DNA from: a virus
IMG/VR virus record: IMGVR_UViG_3300028844_005013
Location: 1-45,815 of that record
DNA length: 45,815 nt
Strand: one strand, 5' to 3'
Positions 38,670-45,815 of the stretch are shown here, one piece after another. Numbering within the stretch: position 1 is the first letter of the stretch; each line of letters begins with the position of its first letter. A program made the translations under genes and the position numbers. The notes under the pieces were generated by a model, which did not search any database, was not told where the DNA came from, and saw nothing but the letters and a program-made list of their open reading frames with translations.

Positions 38670-39941
38670 TTAAAGATCCTTGAAGGGTTGTACTTTATTA
38701 TCGTAGACCACGGAACTATAACCGGATAAGAAGGGGGCATTAAGGATTGTCTCTAGGTTACTAGGGATCAACGTAATGAACTCATGGTAGAACCGGCGGG
38801 AGAAACGGGCTAACTCACACCCCCTACATCTCCGGCCCTTCCTCTTCTGGGCTTCCGCGTCAGCGATTCTCTTCTTAGTCTTGTCTGCAAACGTTTGCAA
38901 ATCGGGGAACAACTCAAGTATCTTGTCGCAGTCCTTCCAACATTGGGTAACCGTGTATGGCTTACCCCTACGTTTAGGGGGAGGTTGCTTCACAGGGGTC
39001 TCCTTCTCCTGTAGCGGGGAGGCGGGCACACCTGCAAGCATAGTACTAACCTTATCTACAGGGAGTTTTCTCTTGGGGGTGTACAGCCCGGATAGCTGCC
39101 GATCCTCCTTCAGTCCTTCTAATTTACTAGCCATACGTTTCCTTACAGCATACATGCCTTCAGTAATTTCCTTCTCCGGGTCACCTACCGGTTGCAAGGC
39201 GTACTCAATTGCCTCTTCAAAAGGGATGTGATCAAACGCCCGTAAGCCGCTATTCGCATAAGTGTTGTAGATGGTTACCCCTTCTGCCTCAAAGAATCTG
39301 CGGACTTCACTGAACATCAAGTTCAGCCCTGCGTAGGAGTTGTTGTTGGACCGGCACCCACCTGTATGTTTCTCCTCCTTGAACGAGTATGGTTGGTCGG
39401 GGTCCATGTGAAAATCGCACCCAACTATAAAAATTTTGGAGAACCCTAACTCATAAAGGAGGCGCATAGCTACCAGCATGACACTCCGTACGCCCGTTGC
39501 TTTCTTGTAGGTCTGGCCCTTCCCAAGTCCCCAGCATACCCGGTTAGAGGTGAGAAACTTCTCGGGGTCAAACCCCGTTTCCCTCGCGTACTGGTAGACG
39601 TTAGGAGCTTCCGTCAACTTTTTGGTATGGGGGACATCTAGCTCGGTGTCCCATAACTGCTTGGTGCAGAACCCTTGGGGGACAAACTTCATAATAGTCG
39701 GGTCAAAGTACACTGACTTTAGGAATCGGTCTGGAGGGTCAACACATGTCCACAAGTTGGGACGCACCGCTTTTGCTCCGTTGTTCACACACATCCTCGT
39801 TATGCCGGGTTTGTACAACAGCGACTTGTCAATCGCTGCCATAGCCTTTGGCCCATTAACGCAGAGGAAAGCAGATGCCCCCTTCATCATACCCTTCAGG
39901 GGTACTGGTTCATCTTGGCAGTTTAGTATCATGGCGCTCAT
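38670..39941 (-). CDS. DUF115-like protein with C-terminal Cys motif, 423 aa
   Basis: The segment AMRLLYELGFSKIFIVGCDF resembles the core of DUF115/Maf-like proteins linked to sugar modification of surface proteins, by memory only. The rest has a lysine/proline-rich linker (about 290-340) and a CRGCELARFSRRFYHEF C-terminal motif. It lies between a glycosyltransferase and a tail-like gene, so it may handle glycan addition on virion parts. Palindrome copy 17 (38886-38899) is inside. Confidence 0.65.
   Translation of the reverse strand: MSAMILNCQDEPVPLKGMMKGASAFLCVNGPKAMAAIDKSLLYKPGITRMCVNNGAKAVRPNLWTCVDPPDRFLKSVYFDPTIMKFVPQGFCTKQLWDTELDVPHTKKLTEAPNVYQYARETGFDPEKFLTSNRVCWGLGKGQTYKKATGVRSVMLVAMRLLYELGFSKIFIVGCDFHMDPDQPYSFKEEKHTGGCRSNNNSYAGLNLMFSEVRRFFEAEGVTIYNTYANSGLRAFDHIPFEEAIEYALQPVGDPEKEITEGMYAVRKRMASKLEGLKEDRQLSGLYTPKRKLPVDKVSTMLAGVPASPLQEKETPVKQPPPKRRGKPYTVTQCWKDCDKILELFPDLQTFADKTKKRIADAEAQKRKGRRCRGCELARFSRRFYHEFITLIPSNLETILNAPFLSGYSSVVYDNKVQPFKDL
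38886..38899. repeat. Dispersed palindrome copy 17 (in gene 38670-39941)
   Basis: Perfect TGCAAACGTTTGCA inside coding sequence, read as Q-T-F-A on the minus strand. Confidence 0.9.
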
Positions 39942-40690
39942 CGCTGGACCTCAGTGTGAGTCTTAGTGTCGTTGTCTCGTATATGGTTGAGATGGTAAAG
40001 ATAAGGGAGTGGCATGGATACCCTGCCTACCCTACGTCGGAAGGTTACATCTGACTTAGCTTTCTGGTACTTCTTCTCCCATGAGTAGTCACGGCAGTTG
40101 TTAGGAGGGATATAAAGCCCATCAAAATTCTCTCGCATAGATTTGACCGAAACGATCTGGCAGAAGCCTGCACCGCAGTTACGCCTCTTCTTCAACCGCG
40201 CTCCCTTGGCCTTACCGAAGGGATCTCTAACCCGGTACGGGTACTTATGCGCAGCAACTAGTTTGTCTGCATCCCCTACAGGCATAGAATACCTCCCGGT
40301 GTAGAACATCCGCTTGTCATTCTTGTTCTCCTCTAAGAAGGGGAGTAACTTCTCGAACCACCGGGGACCAAACACCATATCACAATCTGAGAAGAATATG
40401 AAGTCTGCGTCCGACTCAGCTAACTGACGGTTTCGCACCAGCCCTCTGTACTGTAACGTCTCCGTCCCCACATAGGGGGTGTGCTTGAAGTCTATGACTA
40501 TGTTGCTAGACTTAGGGAGGCTATCAAAGAAATGTAGAGTCTGCTCAGTGGTGGGGTTCCCTGTCCGTTCATCATAAGCAACATTGAATACCAACTGTGG
40601 TATCTCACCAAGCTGCTCCAGTAGGGAGGAGATCATCCACGACATACGCCTTTGAAAATAGTGGCAGGATACTGCAATCTCAACTTTCAT
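39938..40690 (-). CDS. GT-A fold glycosyltransferase, 250 aa
   Basis: Start at ATG 40690, overlapping the previous stop as ATGA. It has a nucleotide-sugar-binding start (MKVEIAVSCHYFQRRMSWMI), then RGLVRNRQLAESDADFIFF leading to a DxD motif (D102, D104). This is typical of GT2-like enzymes. Probably adds sugars to a virion or cell-surface acceptor; encoded next to poly-serine fibre proteins. Confidence 0.82.
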   Translation of the reverse strand: MKVEIAVSCHYFQRRMSWMISSLLEQLGEIPQLVFNVAYDERTGNPTTEQTLHFFDSLPKSSNIVIDFKHTPYVGTETLQYRGLVRNRQLAESDADFIFFSDCDMVFGPRWFEKLLPFLEENKNDKRMFYTGRYSMPVGDADKLVAAHKYPYRVRDPFGKAKGARLKKRRNCGAGFCQIVSVKSMRENFDGLYIPPNNCRDYSWEKKYQKAKSDVTFRRRVGRVSMPLPYLYHLNHIRDNDTKTHTEVQR

Positions 40691-42936
40691 CGGGGGGAGA
40701 ATCCGAGTCTTTTCATCTGGTACCTTAGTACAGGCTTCTCTAACTGGGTAGCTACATACCACATCACAGTGTCATGGCTCGGGACCGGGAGTCGGTCACC
40801 ACACAGTTTGCTGACTACCTTAGTTAACTCAGTTGACTGCAAACAGTAGTAGCTGGCTATCCGTTTATGTCCATATCTCTCGTTGGGGGGTAGGCCCTCC
40901 GGGAAGAGCCGGGTTGCTCCGGGGAACTTATCTAACCACCAATCATCGAGTACGTTCAACCAGTGTTGGGTCTGACCGGGGTCCCCTTTGACCTTGGTAT
41001 ACCCCCACTTGTGTCCGACTAGGTCGTAGTCGAACCACTCATCGAAGAAGACCTTACAGTACCTATCGTTGTTCCGCTGTAGGAGGTGAACGTCTGCGTC
41101 TAGCTTTACCCAGTAAGGGGTCTTTACTTTTTCCGCGGCAAGGAACACAAACCCTGACAGCATCTTTTCCCTTTGGTTGTCTCCCGCCGGGGGGAACTCC
41201 CACTCAAAGATCTGTAGGTCCTTAGCGGGGAGAATGGTGCGGATCTGTTCATCGGTTACTGAGTCGTCCCTAAACACAATGAGGGGGTAGGACATTATGT
41301 TCATCCGCTGTTTCCAGTTTGCTGCATTCATCTTGAACTTCTTCATGTACTTACGATCCACTGCGGTCACAAACGTAACCCGCTCGTCTACCTCAGTGTA
41401 GTAGTACTTCCCACCTGACTTATCCTTCTGGCGAACTACCCCTAAGTCTCCCTGTGCTTTGATCCCTATGTCCTGCACCCTCAAAGGGATGTGAAGCCTG
41501 CCCCGGAACCCACGGGAATTCCGAATGAGGGCTAACTCTGAGTCGCCCTCCTCTACCCCTCGGGATATCGGCCAGTTATCAAGCTGGAATTTAATCAGCT
41601 TAGTTGACCACCATGAAGGGGAGGTTGACCCCGCCCTGACCCCGCGGTCTAGGAAAGAGATATGGTCTGCTTTCTGCGCTTCTGCTATACATCGAAGGTC
41701 CGCGAACTTAAACCCCTTGCCCGCCACCTTATCATCTTCCCAAATTATAGCATCGTGCTTGGTTTGTTCAAAACACCACTTGAGAGATAGACCATGCCCG
41801 ACATTCTCAGTCCTCTGATGGAATACTGCGTCATCAAAGAGGGGAGTCACCTCTTTGATCTGGGAGAGGGTCTCCTCTATCTGAGACTCCATAGCAGGTA
41901 CGTAATCAAGGTGTGCAACCCAACGTAACTTACACCCCTGCTTGTCAAACTTAGATAGGAAGTTACGCATTGCCTCCCCAACGGTAGCCCGTGGGACAAT
42001 AGTGGTGACAACGTCAAGCCACACCCCCTCACTTTTGGGAGGGTTCCTCCGAGAGGGAGGAGGGTAGATTGGGATAGCGGGTTCCTCTTGTACTTGCTCC
42101 ACTTCAGGTTGTCCCCCTTTTGAAATGTAGGGAGATACTGGGAGACGAACCTTCCGCATGTGGTCGGATAGTGCTTTGTCCCCTAGCGGATCTGAAAGGT
42201 AAAGGAGTTCTTGTTTCTCCCAGTAATAACTACGCCACTTCTTACTTAATGCCCACTTGCCTGTGTGCTTCCTGCCATGGAAGTGGGCTACCACACACCC
42301 GTCAAGACTACCATACCGTGCAGACCGATTGTACTCCTTGGGGGCAAGGTAATGTTTGAAGGAGGGGGCAAGGATCTGAGCACTAATCTCGTCTGGAATG
42401 AATAGGTTTTTTGCTGCCCCTAAGGGAGCGAGTTCTGTCCAGACCTTGATTATCTCGTGCCCCTTCTGGATACCAAAGACGCCTGTATTGATTGCCGTCC
42501 CATAGTTCAGGGCTTGCTCAATGTAGGGAGGGGAAACAATCCCCCGCCACCCTTCTATCCTGCCTTGGATAGTCTTACCTCGGGTGAACCAATCCTCGAA
42601 GTTAGTGAAGACTAGCCCATGTGTCTCGGTCCACTCAAAAAGCTGAGAGATATCCTGCATTACAAGAGTGTCAGCATCTAAGAAAACAACAGTGTCGTGC
42701 TGGAGGTATTCCAGTATAGCCACTTTGGTGACCAGTGTTTTCTCCTGCCCCCTCTCCGGGAAGGTAACGATCTTCACCGAGTATGACTCGCACACGTCCA
42801 TCAGTAGGGGGTGGGGTTCCCCCTCGTTATACACAACAACATCACCTGAGTAGTGGTCGCGTAAAGAGGCAATACTCACTGCCATGCGAACTAAACATTT
42901 GGTTCCAGAGTTAAAGTAAACTACAGCCTTGCTCAT
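40687..42936 (-). CDS. Multidomain glycosyltransferase, 749 aa
   Basis: Starts at ATG 42936 (GGAAGG upstream). The N-terminal module (about 1-260) is GT8-like with LDADT (D87, D89). A middle module has IIWEDDK (about residue 399). A C-terminal module has WVKLDADVHLL (about residue 613), another DxD. So two, perhaps three, GT-A domains appear fused, which could extend a glycan in steps. A Pro-rich linker (IPIYPPPSRRNPP) separates the first two. ATGA overlap with both neighbours suggests one transcript from the fibre genes on. Confidence 0.85.
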   Translation of the reverse strand: MSKAVVYFNSGTKCLVRMAVSIASLRDHYSGDVVVYNEGEPHPLLMDVCESYSVKIVTFPERGQEKTLVTKVAILEYLQHDTVVFLDADTLVMQDISQLFEWTETHGLVFTNFEDWFTRGKTIQGRIEGWRGIVSPPYIEQALNYGTAINTGVFGIQKGHEIIKVWTELAPLGAAKNLFIPDEISAQILAPSFKHYLAPKEYNRSARYGSLDGCVVAHFHGRKHTGKWALSKKWRSYYWEKQELLYLSDPLGDKALSDHMRKVRLPVSPYISKGGQPEVEQVQEEPAIPIYPPPSRRNPPKSEGVWLDVVTTIVPRATVGEAMRNFLSKFDKQGCKLRWVAHLDYVPAMESQIEETLSQIKEVTPLFDDAVFHQRTENVGHGLSLKWCFEQTKHDAIIWEDDKVAGKGFKFADLRCIAEAQKADHISFLDRGVRAGSTSPSWWSTKLIKFQLDNWPISRGVEEGDSELALIRNSRGFRGRLHIPLRVQDIGIKAQGDLGVVRQKDKSGGKYYYTEVDERVTFVTAVDRKYMKKFKMNAANWKQRMNIMSYPLIVFRDDSVTDEQIRTILPAKDLQIFEWEFPPAGDNQREKMLSGFVFLAAEKVKTPYWVKLDADVHLLQRNNDRYCKVFFDEWFDYDLVGHKWGYTKVKGDPGQTQHWLNVLDDWWLDKFPGATRLFPEGLPPNERYGHKRIASYYCLQSTELTKVVSKLCGDRLPVPSHDTVMWYVATQLEKPVLRYQMKRLGFSPR

Positions 42937-43388
42937 ATTGCCTTCCATTTCCCTAGTGGGCAGGACTCAACCGCGAGTCCCGCTTTCGCTACCATTATAC
43001 AACCACAGTCCCCGCACACTCCCTCGTCAGGATCAAATAATGCGCATGAGTTGCAGATATCTAACCGAGTGTTGTGGACTTCTTTTGTTACCTTTATATG
43101 CTTGTCTCGGACTAACCCCCTTATCACCCTCTTCCCTGCCCCGGCTAAGTTCTTAATCCTCTGAGGGAGAGGTGGTGGGGTTATGGGGGTGGTGGTGAGC
43201 CAGTGGTTATTTTCAACACTCACCTCTTCGGGTACCCCCGCGGCACACTCGTACGCACAGGGAGCGTCTCGCCACTCAACCCCGTTGGATTCCGCTTGCG
43301 TGATAAGGTGACGGCGAAAAGTGCAGTCCCGTAAACAAGCGTGACAAAAAGACTCCGGGACTGCCTTCTGCAAACGTTTGCATTTCAT
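42933..43388 (-). CDS. Double zinc-ribbon protein, 151 aa
   Basis: Two Cys sets: C15, C18, C22 with C44, C48, then C112, C115, C125, C128, C130 with C143 in a final SCPLGKW segment. The C-terminal part (RLDICNSCALFDPDEGVCGD) matches a small zinc-ribbon type often found next to glycosyltransferase genes, from memory. AGAGGTAAG precedes its start, and palindrome copy 18 covers codons about 3-7. Confidence 0.78.
   Translation of the reverse strand: MKCKRLQKAVPESFCHACLRDCTFRRHLITQAESNGVEWRDAPCAYECAAGVPEEVSVENNHWLTTTPITPPPLPQRIKNLAGAGKRVIRGLVRDKHIKVTKEVHNTRLDICNSCALFDPDEGVCGDCGCIMVAKAGLAVESCPLGKWKAI
43369..43382. repeat. Dispersed palindrome copy 18 (in first codons of 42933-43388)
   Basis: Perfect TGCAAACGTTTGCA six bases after the first base of the start codon at 43388, a position able to affect translation or transcription. 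Confidence 0.9.
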
Positions 43389-43402
43389 ATCTTACCTCTT
43401 AC

Positions 43403-44719
43403 TTAAATGTAAGGGAACGGGTCAGCAAACAACGAACCCGAAGGTGTGTAGTTTGATAGGCTAACCGTCCCGCCATTCCTTATGTAAACCTGATCTATGT
43501 AACCTTCAACATCTGCATCAGTATCTTCTAAATTATTTCCAAGACAGAGAACTCCGTCAGACTCATGGATAGTATCTGACAGGGTAAAAGAGTGGATGGA
43601 GGTACCGTCAAGAAAGATCTTCGCTGAACTACCCGACCGGGCTATTCGGACCTCATACCATGTGCTTGACGAGATAGATGAGGTGACATCCACCTGCTCA
43701 ATCGTGAAGTCGGTCCCGTTAGATGTCCATGCGAAAGCGAGATACCAGATAGAGCCACTTTTATAGAAGTCCATGGTCCAATCGCGGAAGGGGGGTGCCT
43801 GCCACTTCGCGATGTGTGTCTGATTGTTCTCGTTCCCGTTCCAGAAGAAAGCATACTGAATAATGAAGTTGTTGTCAAGGAGATTAAAGCAGGACTGATC
43901 ATCAACCAAAGCACCATCGTCAGAAGGTTCCTGACTACGAACGAGCGCGTAAGTATTATTCCCATTCATCTTTAGTGAATCGGTGCCCAAGTAAGACTCA
44001 GTGCCTGAGACTGCCGCGCCTCCATTGAAAACAAGAGTGTGCCCTGCTGCGGAGACATCCTCATAAGTCCCACCGTCGAAGTTGAGAGCTAGTGGTACCT
44101 CGTCACAAAGTTCCGAACTAGAGGAGTTGTTACTGAGAGACGCGCTAGATGATGAGGAGCTAGAGGATGAGGAACTAGAACTCGATGACGAGGAGGAGTC
44201 GGTCCCCTCACAATTGGCACAGGAGGGGTAGGGTCCAGACACATCTGTGATAAGGGTGAGTTCCTGACAAGGGTCGGAGTCCTCCTCAATGTCAGGGATC
44301 TCGTCAATGATCTCGTAGCAGGTACCTGTTATTGAGACCACATCTCCTACATCGTACCCCGGTAACTCCTCCACACACACGTAAGCACAAAAGGGAGGTC
44401 CATCACACTGGTCTAACTTAAAGTATGATGGGCAACCCGATGAGCTTGAGCTTGAGCTTGAGCTTGAGCTTGAGCTTGAGCTTGAGCTAGAGGACGAGAG
44501 GAAGCATTCCTCGTACAACCAGTGGCCTAAACTAGAACTAGATGATGAGGAGTTAGACGAGAGAGAAGAAGAGGAACTGGAGGATGAGAGGAAGCATTCC
44601 TCGTACAACCAGTGGCCTAAACTAGAACTAGATGATGAGGAGTTAGACGAGAGAGAAGAAGAGGAAGAAGACTCTTCGTCGCAACAATTATCGCAAGCGT
44701 TCTCTATAGGCCAAAACAT
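43403..44719 (-). CDS. Poly-serine LamG-like fibre protein, 438 aa
   Basis: The N-terminal third has long serine runs around two tandem repeats of a GHWLYEECFL unit (see 44501-44663) and a Cys-rich middle (CDGPPFCAYVCVEELPG). After another serine run, about residues 210-438 form a beta-sandwich domain (LALNFDGGTYEDVS, WYEVRIARSGSSAKIFLDG) of the concanavalin/LamG type. Likely a virion fibre or adhesion protein with flexible serine linkers. Serines could be sites for O-glycosylation by the enzymes encoded next to it. Confidence 0.72.
   Translation of the reverse strand: MFWPIENACDNCCDEESSSSSSLSSNSSSSSSSLGHWLYEECFLSSSSSSSSLSSNSSSSSSSLGHWLYEECFLSSSSSSSSSSSSSSSSSSSSGCPSYFKLDQCDGPPFCAYVCVEELPGYDVGDVVSITGTCYEIIDEIPDIEEDSDPCQELTLITDVSGPYPSCANCEGTDSSSSSSSSSSSSSSSSSSASLSNNSSSSELCDEVPLALNFDGGTYEDVSAAGHTLVFNGGAAVSGTESYLGTDSLKMNGNNTYALVRSQEPSDDGALVDDQSCFNLLDNNFIIQYAFFWNGNENNQTHIAKWQAPPFRDWTMDFYKSGSIWYLAFAWTSNGTDFTIEQVDVTSSISSSTWYEVRIARSGSSAKIFLDGTSIHSFTLSDTIHESDGVLCLGNNLEDTDADVEGYIDQVYIRNGGTVSLSNYTPSGSLFADPFPYI
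44441..44487. repeat. CTTGAG hexamer tandem repeat (poly-Ser)
   Basis: About eight perfect TGAGCT/CTTGAG hexamers encode alternating AGC-TCA serine codons on the minus strand. Prone to slippage. Confidence 0.85.
44501..44663. repeat. 90-bp tandem repeat in the fibre gene
   Basis: Two copies with a 90-base period begin at about 44501 and 44591 (GAAGCATTCCTCGTACAACC) and encode SSSSLGHWLYEECFL with serine runs. Confidence 0.85.
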
Positions 44720-44735
44720 CTAGGGAGTCCATTTC

Positions 44736-45029
44736 TCAGGGGAGTGTGGCAGGGTAAAAATCGGAGGCGGGATCGGACAACAAAGGCTTTACCTCAGCCT
44801 CTGTCAAAAAGGTAACCCCTGCGTCTACCATCTGTTGGACTGCGGCTGCTGCGGCAGGGATAGTCTGTGCAATGTCATTGTCCCACTCAATCAAACATAG
44901 GCGGGGATTGACATCCTCACGACTTAAAACCACCGACTCCATCACCGTGTTTAACCCGGTGGCCCGGATCAACTGGATATGCTCCTCTGTTAACTGGGAG
45001 TGATGAATCATTGCGTACTTGATATCCAT
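44736..45029 (-). CDS. Hypothetical protein, 97 aa
   Basis: ATG at 45029 in TAATG overlap with the upstream gene. Helical with an Ala-rich stretch (IPAAAAAVQQMVDAGVTFLT). It lies between two fibre-like genes; perhaps a small chaperone or structural component, by position only. Confidence 0.72.
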   Translation of the reverse strand: MDIKYAMIHHSQLTEEHIQLIRATGLNTVMESVVLSREDVNPRLCLIEWDNDIAQTIPAAAAAVQQMVDAGVTFLTEAEVKPLLSDPASDFYPATLP

Positions 45030-45815
45030 TAGCAAGGTACCTCAGTTTGGATGACAGACCCGAGCGAACCGTTAAAGTACTCGCCATCGTTACTGTTCCC
45101 GGATTGGTCTGGTATAGTGGACAGAGCCACTACCTCTTCCGCACGGTAGTGAATGAAAGTACTGACTGCGGGGGTTATAGGGCAAGCAGTCGCCCCACCA
45201 AAGTCCGCGAAGTCTGATGGGTCGTCATACCCTTTTGTGACAATAAACTCATCAAAGTAGCAATCGGGTTCCATCATCTGGATATAACTGGTGGGAGAAG
45301 CGAGAGTCCCTGTGATTGTGGTACTACTCGCTTCCACGGTATTGTCTATTATAATCTGGGCATTCCCTGTGGTGGTATTGATCCGAATAAGAACATGATG
45401 CCAAGCACTGTCTGCCCACCCCCCACCGGTTTGAATGCCAATGTCACCGGGGCGGTAGAAGATAGCGCGTATACTTGACCCTGTATCGGGCCGAACAAAC
45501 ATCCAAGTGTTGCCGCCGTTGTTGCCTTTGATAAATGGTTTTGCTTGGTTGGCTGAGATCCACTTCATAAAGAAACTGACGGTTGCTGTGTTCCCCCAAC
45601 TTGAGAAACCAGAGTCAGTACGTAGGTAGTCATTACTCCCGTCGCTCTTAAACGACTCAGTAGACTCAAACCCTGCGCTGGAACTGGAACTGGAACTGGA
45701 ACTGGAACTACTTGAAGAAGAGCTACTCGAAGAAGAGCTACTTGAAGAAGAGCTACTCGAAGAAGAGCTACTTGAAGAAGAGCTACTCGAAGAAGAACTC
45801 GAAGAAGAAGAGCTA
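45029..45815 (-). CDS. Poly-serine LamG-like fibre protein, 5' end beyond the window
   Basis: The frame stays open to the window edge. From 45677 to 45815 every codon is serine (more than 40 in a row), so the true start lies outside. The C-terminal part is a beta-sandwich domain of the LamG/concanavalin type (WHHVLIRINTTTGNAQIIID, MMEPDCYFDEFIVTKG). Paralogous in layout to the gene at 43403. An internal ATG at 45568 would cut off the conserved first strands and is not preferred. Confidence 0.75.
   Translation of the reverse strand, partial: SSSSSSSSSSSSSSSSSSSSSSSSSSSSSSSSSSSSSSSSSSSSSSAGFESTESFKSDGSNDYLRTDSGFSSWGNTATVSFFMKWISANQAKPFIKGNNGGNTWMFVRPDTGSSIRAIFYRPGDIGIQTGGGWADSAWHHVLIRINTTTGNAQIIIDNTVEASSTTITGTLASPTSYIQMMEPDCYFDEFIVTKGYDDPSDFADFGGATACPITPAVSTFIHYRAEEVVALSTIPDQSGNSNDGEYFNGSLGSVIQTEVPC
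45708..45815. repeat. Tandem repeat coding poly-serine at window edge
   Basis: Alternating CTACTTGAAGAAGAG and CTACTCGAAGAAGAG units of 15 bases run to the end of the window. Confidence 0.8.

Noticed and set aside
1-45815. Integrated prophage within a bacterial chromosome
   Set aside because: No integrase, attachment-site repeats or host genes were seen, and the gene content is viral from end to end.

Overview
The window reads as part of a tailed double-stranded DNA bacteriophage genome, probably a fairly large one. The evidence is tightly packed genes with ATGA/TAATG overlaps, long runs of short genes of unknown function, a full phage replication and recombination set, tail and fibre-like proteins, and no ribosomal, tRNA or host housekeeping genes. 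Ribosome binding sites of the AGGAG type and sigma70-like promoters point to a bacterial host, but nothing identifies it. No terminase, portal, major capsid or lysis gene was recognised, so this is only a section of the genome.

Layout. Bases 1-1162 and 1960-4459 have no convincing genes. The second stretch is extraordinary: about 2.2 kb dominated by alternating purine-pyrimidine DNA (CGCG, GTAT, ACAT, GTGT), preceded by three exact 18-bp iterons mixed with A/T palindromes. Two small genes lie between these stretches (1163-1959), closed by a clean terminator. From 4460 to 22574 all genes run rightward. About twenty small unknown genes come first (4460-10159). Then comes a winged-helix DNA-binding-like protein, a small SWIM zinc-finger protein, a SWIM-AAA+ (MoxR/CobS-like) ATPase and a HExxH + VWA (CobT-like) partner. 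More small genes follow (two zinc-ribbon paralogues, a ribbon-helix-helix candidate, a membrane protein), then a methyltransferase, a virion-like protein and a metallophosphoesterase. A terminator sits at the convergence point near 22.6 kb.

From 45815 back to 22766 all genes run leftward. Read in the direction of transcription they are: poly-serine LamG-like fibre proteins, a zinc-ribbon protein, two glycosyltransferases, a DUF115-like protein, a tail/baseplate-like protein, then a promoter and the replication operon. That operon holds a winged-helix protein, DnaC-like loader, DnaB-like helicase, DnaG-like primase, SSB, CgeB-like glycosyltransferase, GalE, family A DNA polymerase, UvsW-like helicase, RecA, sulfotransferase, PD-(D/E)XK resolvase-like protein, HAD phosphatase, Cas4-like nuclease and RuvC-like resolvase.

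The most striking signal is a dispersed palindrome, TGCAAACGTTTGCA. Its 12-bp core GCAAACGTTTGC occurs 18 times without mismatch and at least three more times with one mismatch, across the whole window, in both non-coding DNA and genes and in all three reading frames. It matches the PurR/LacI-family operator consensus. It may be a phage regulon or stoperator system, a sink for a host repressor, or a DNA-maintenance or packaging signal. A second candidate system is the SWIM / SWIM-AAA+ / HExxH-VWA gene set. A third is the pairing of serine-rich fibre proteins with adjacent glycosyltransferases.
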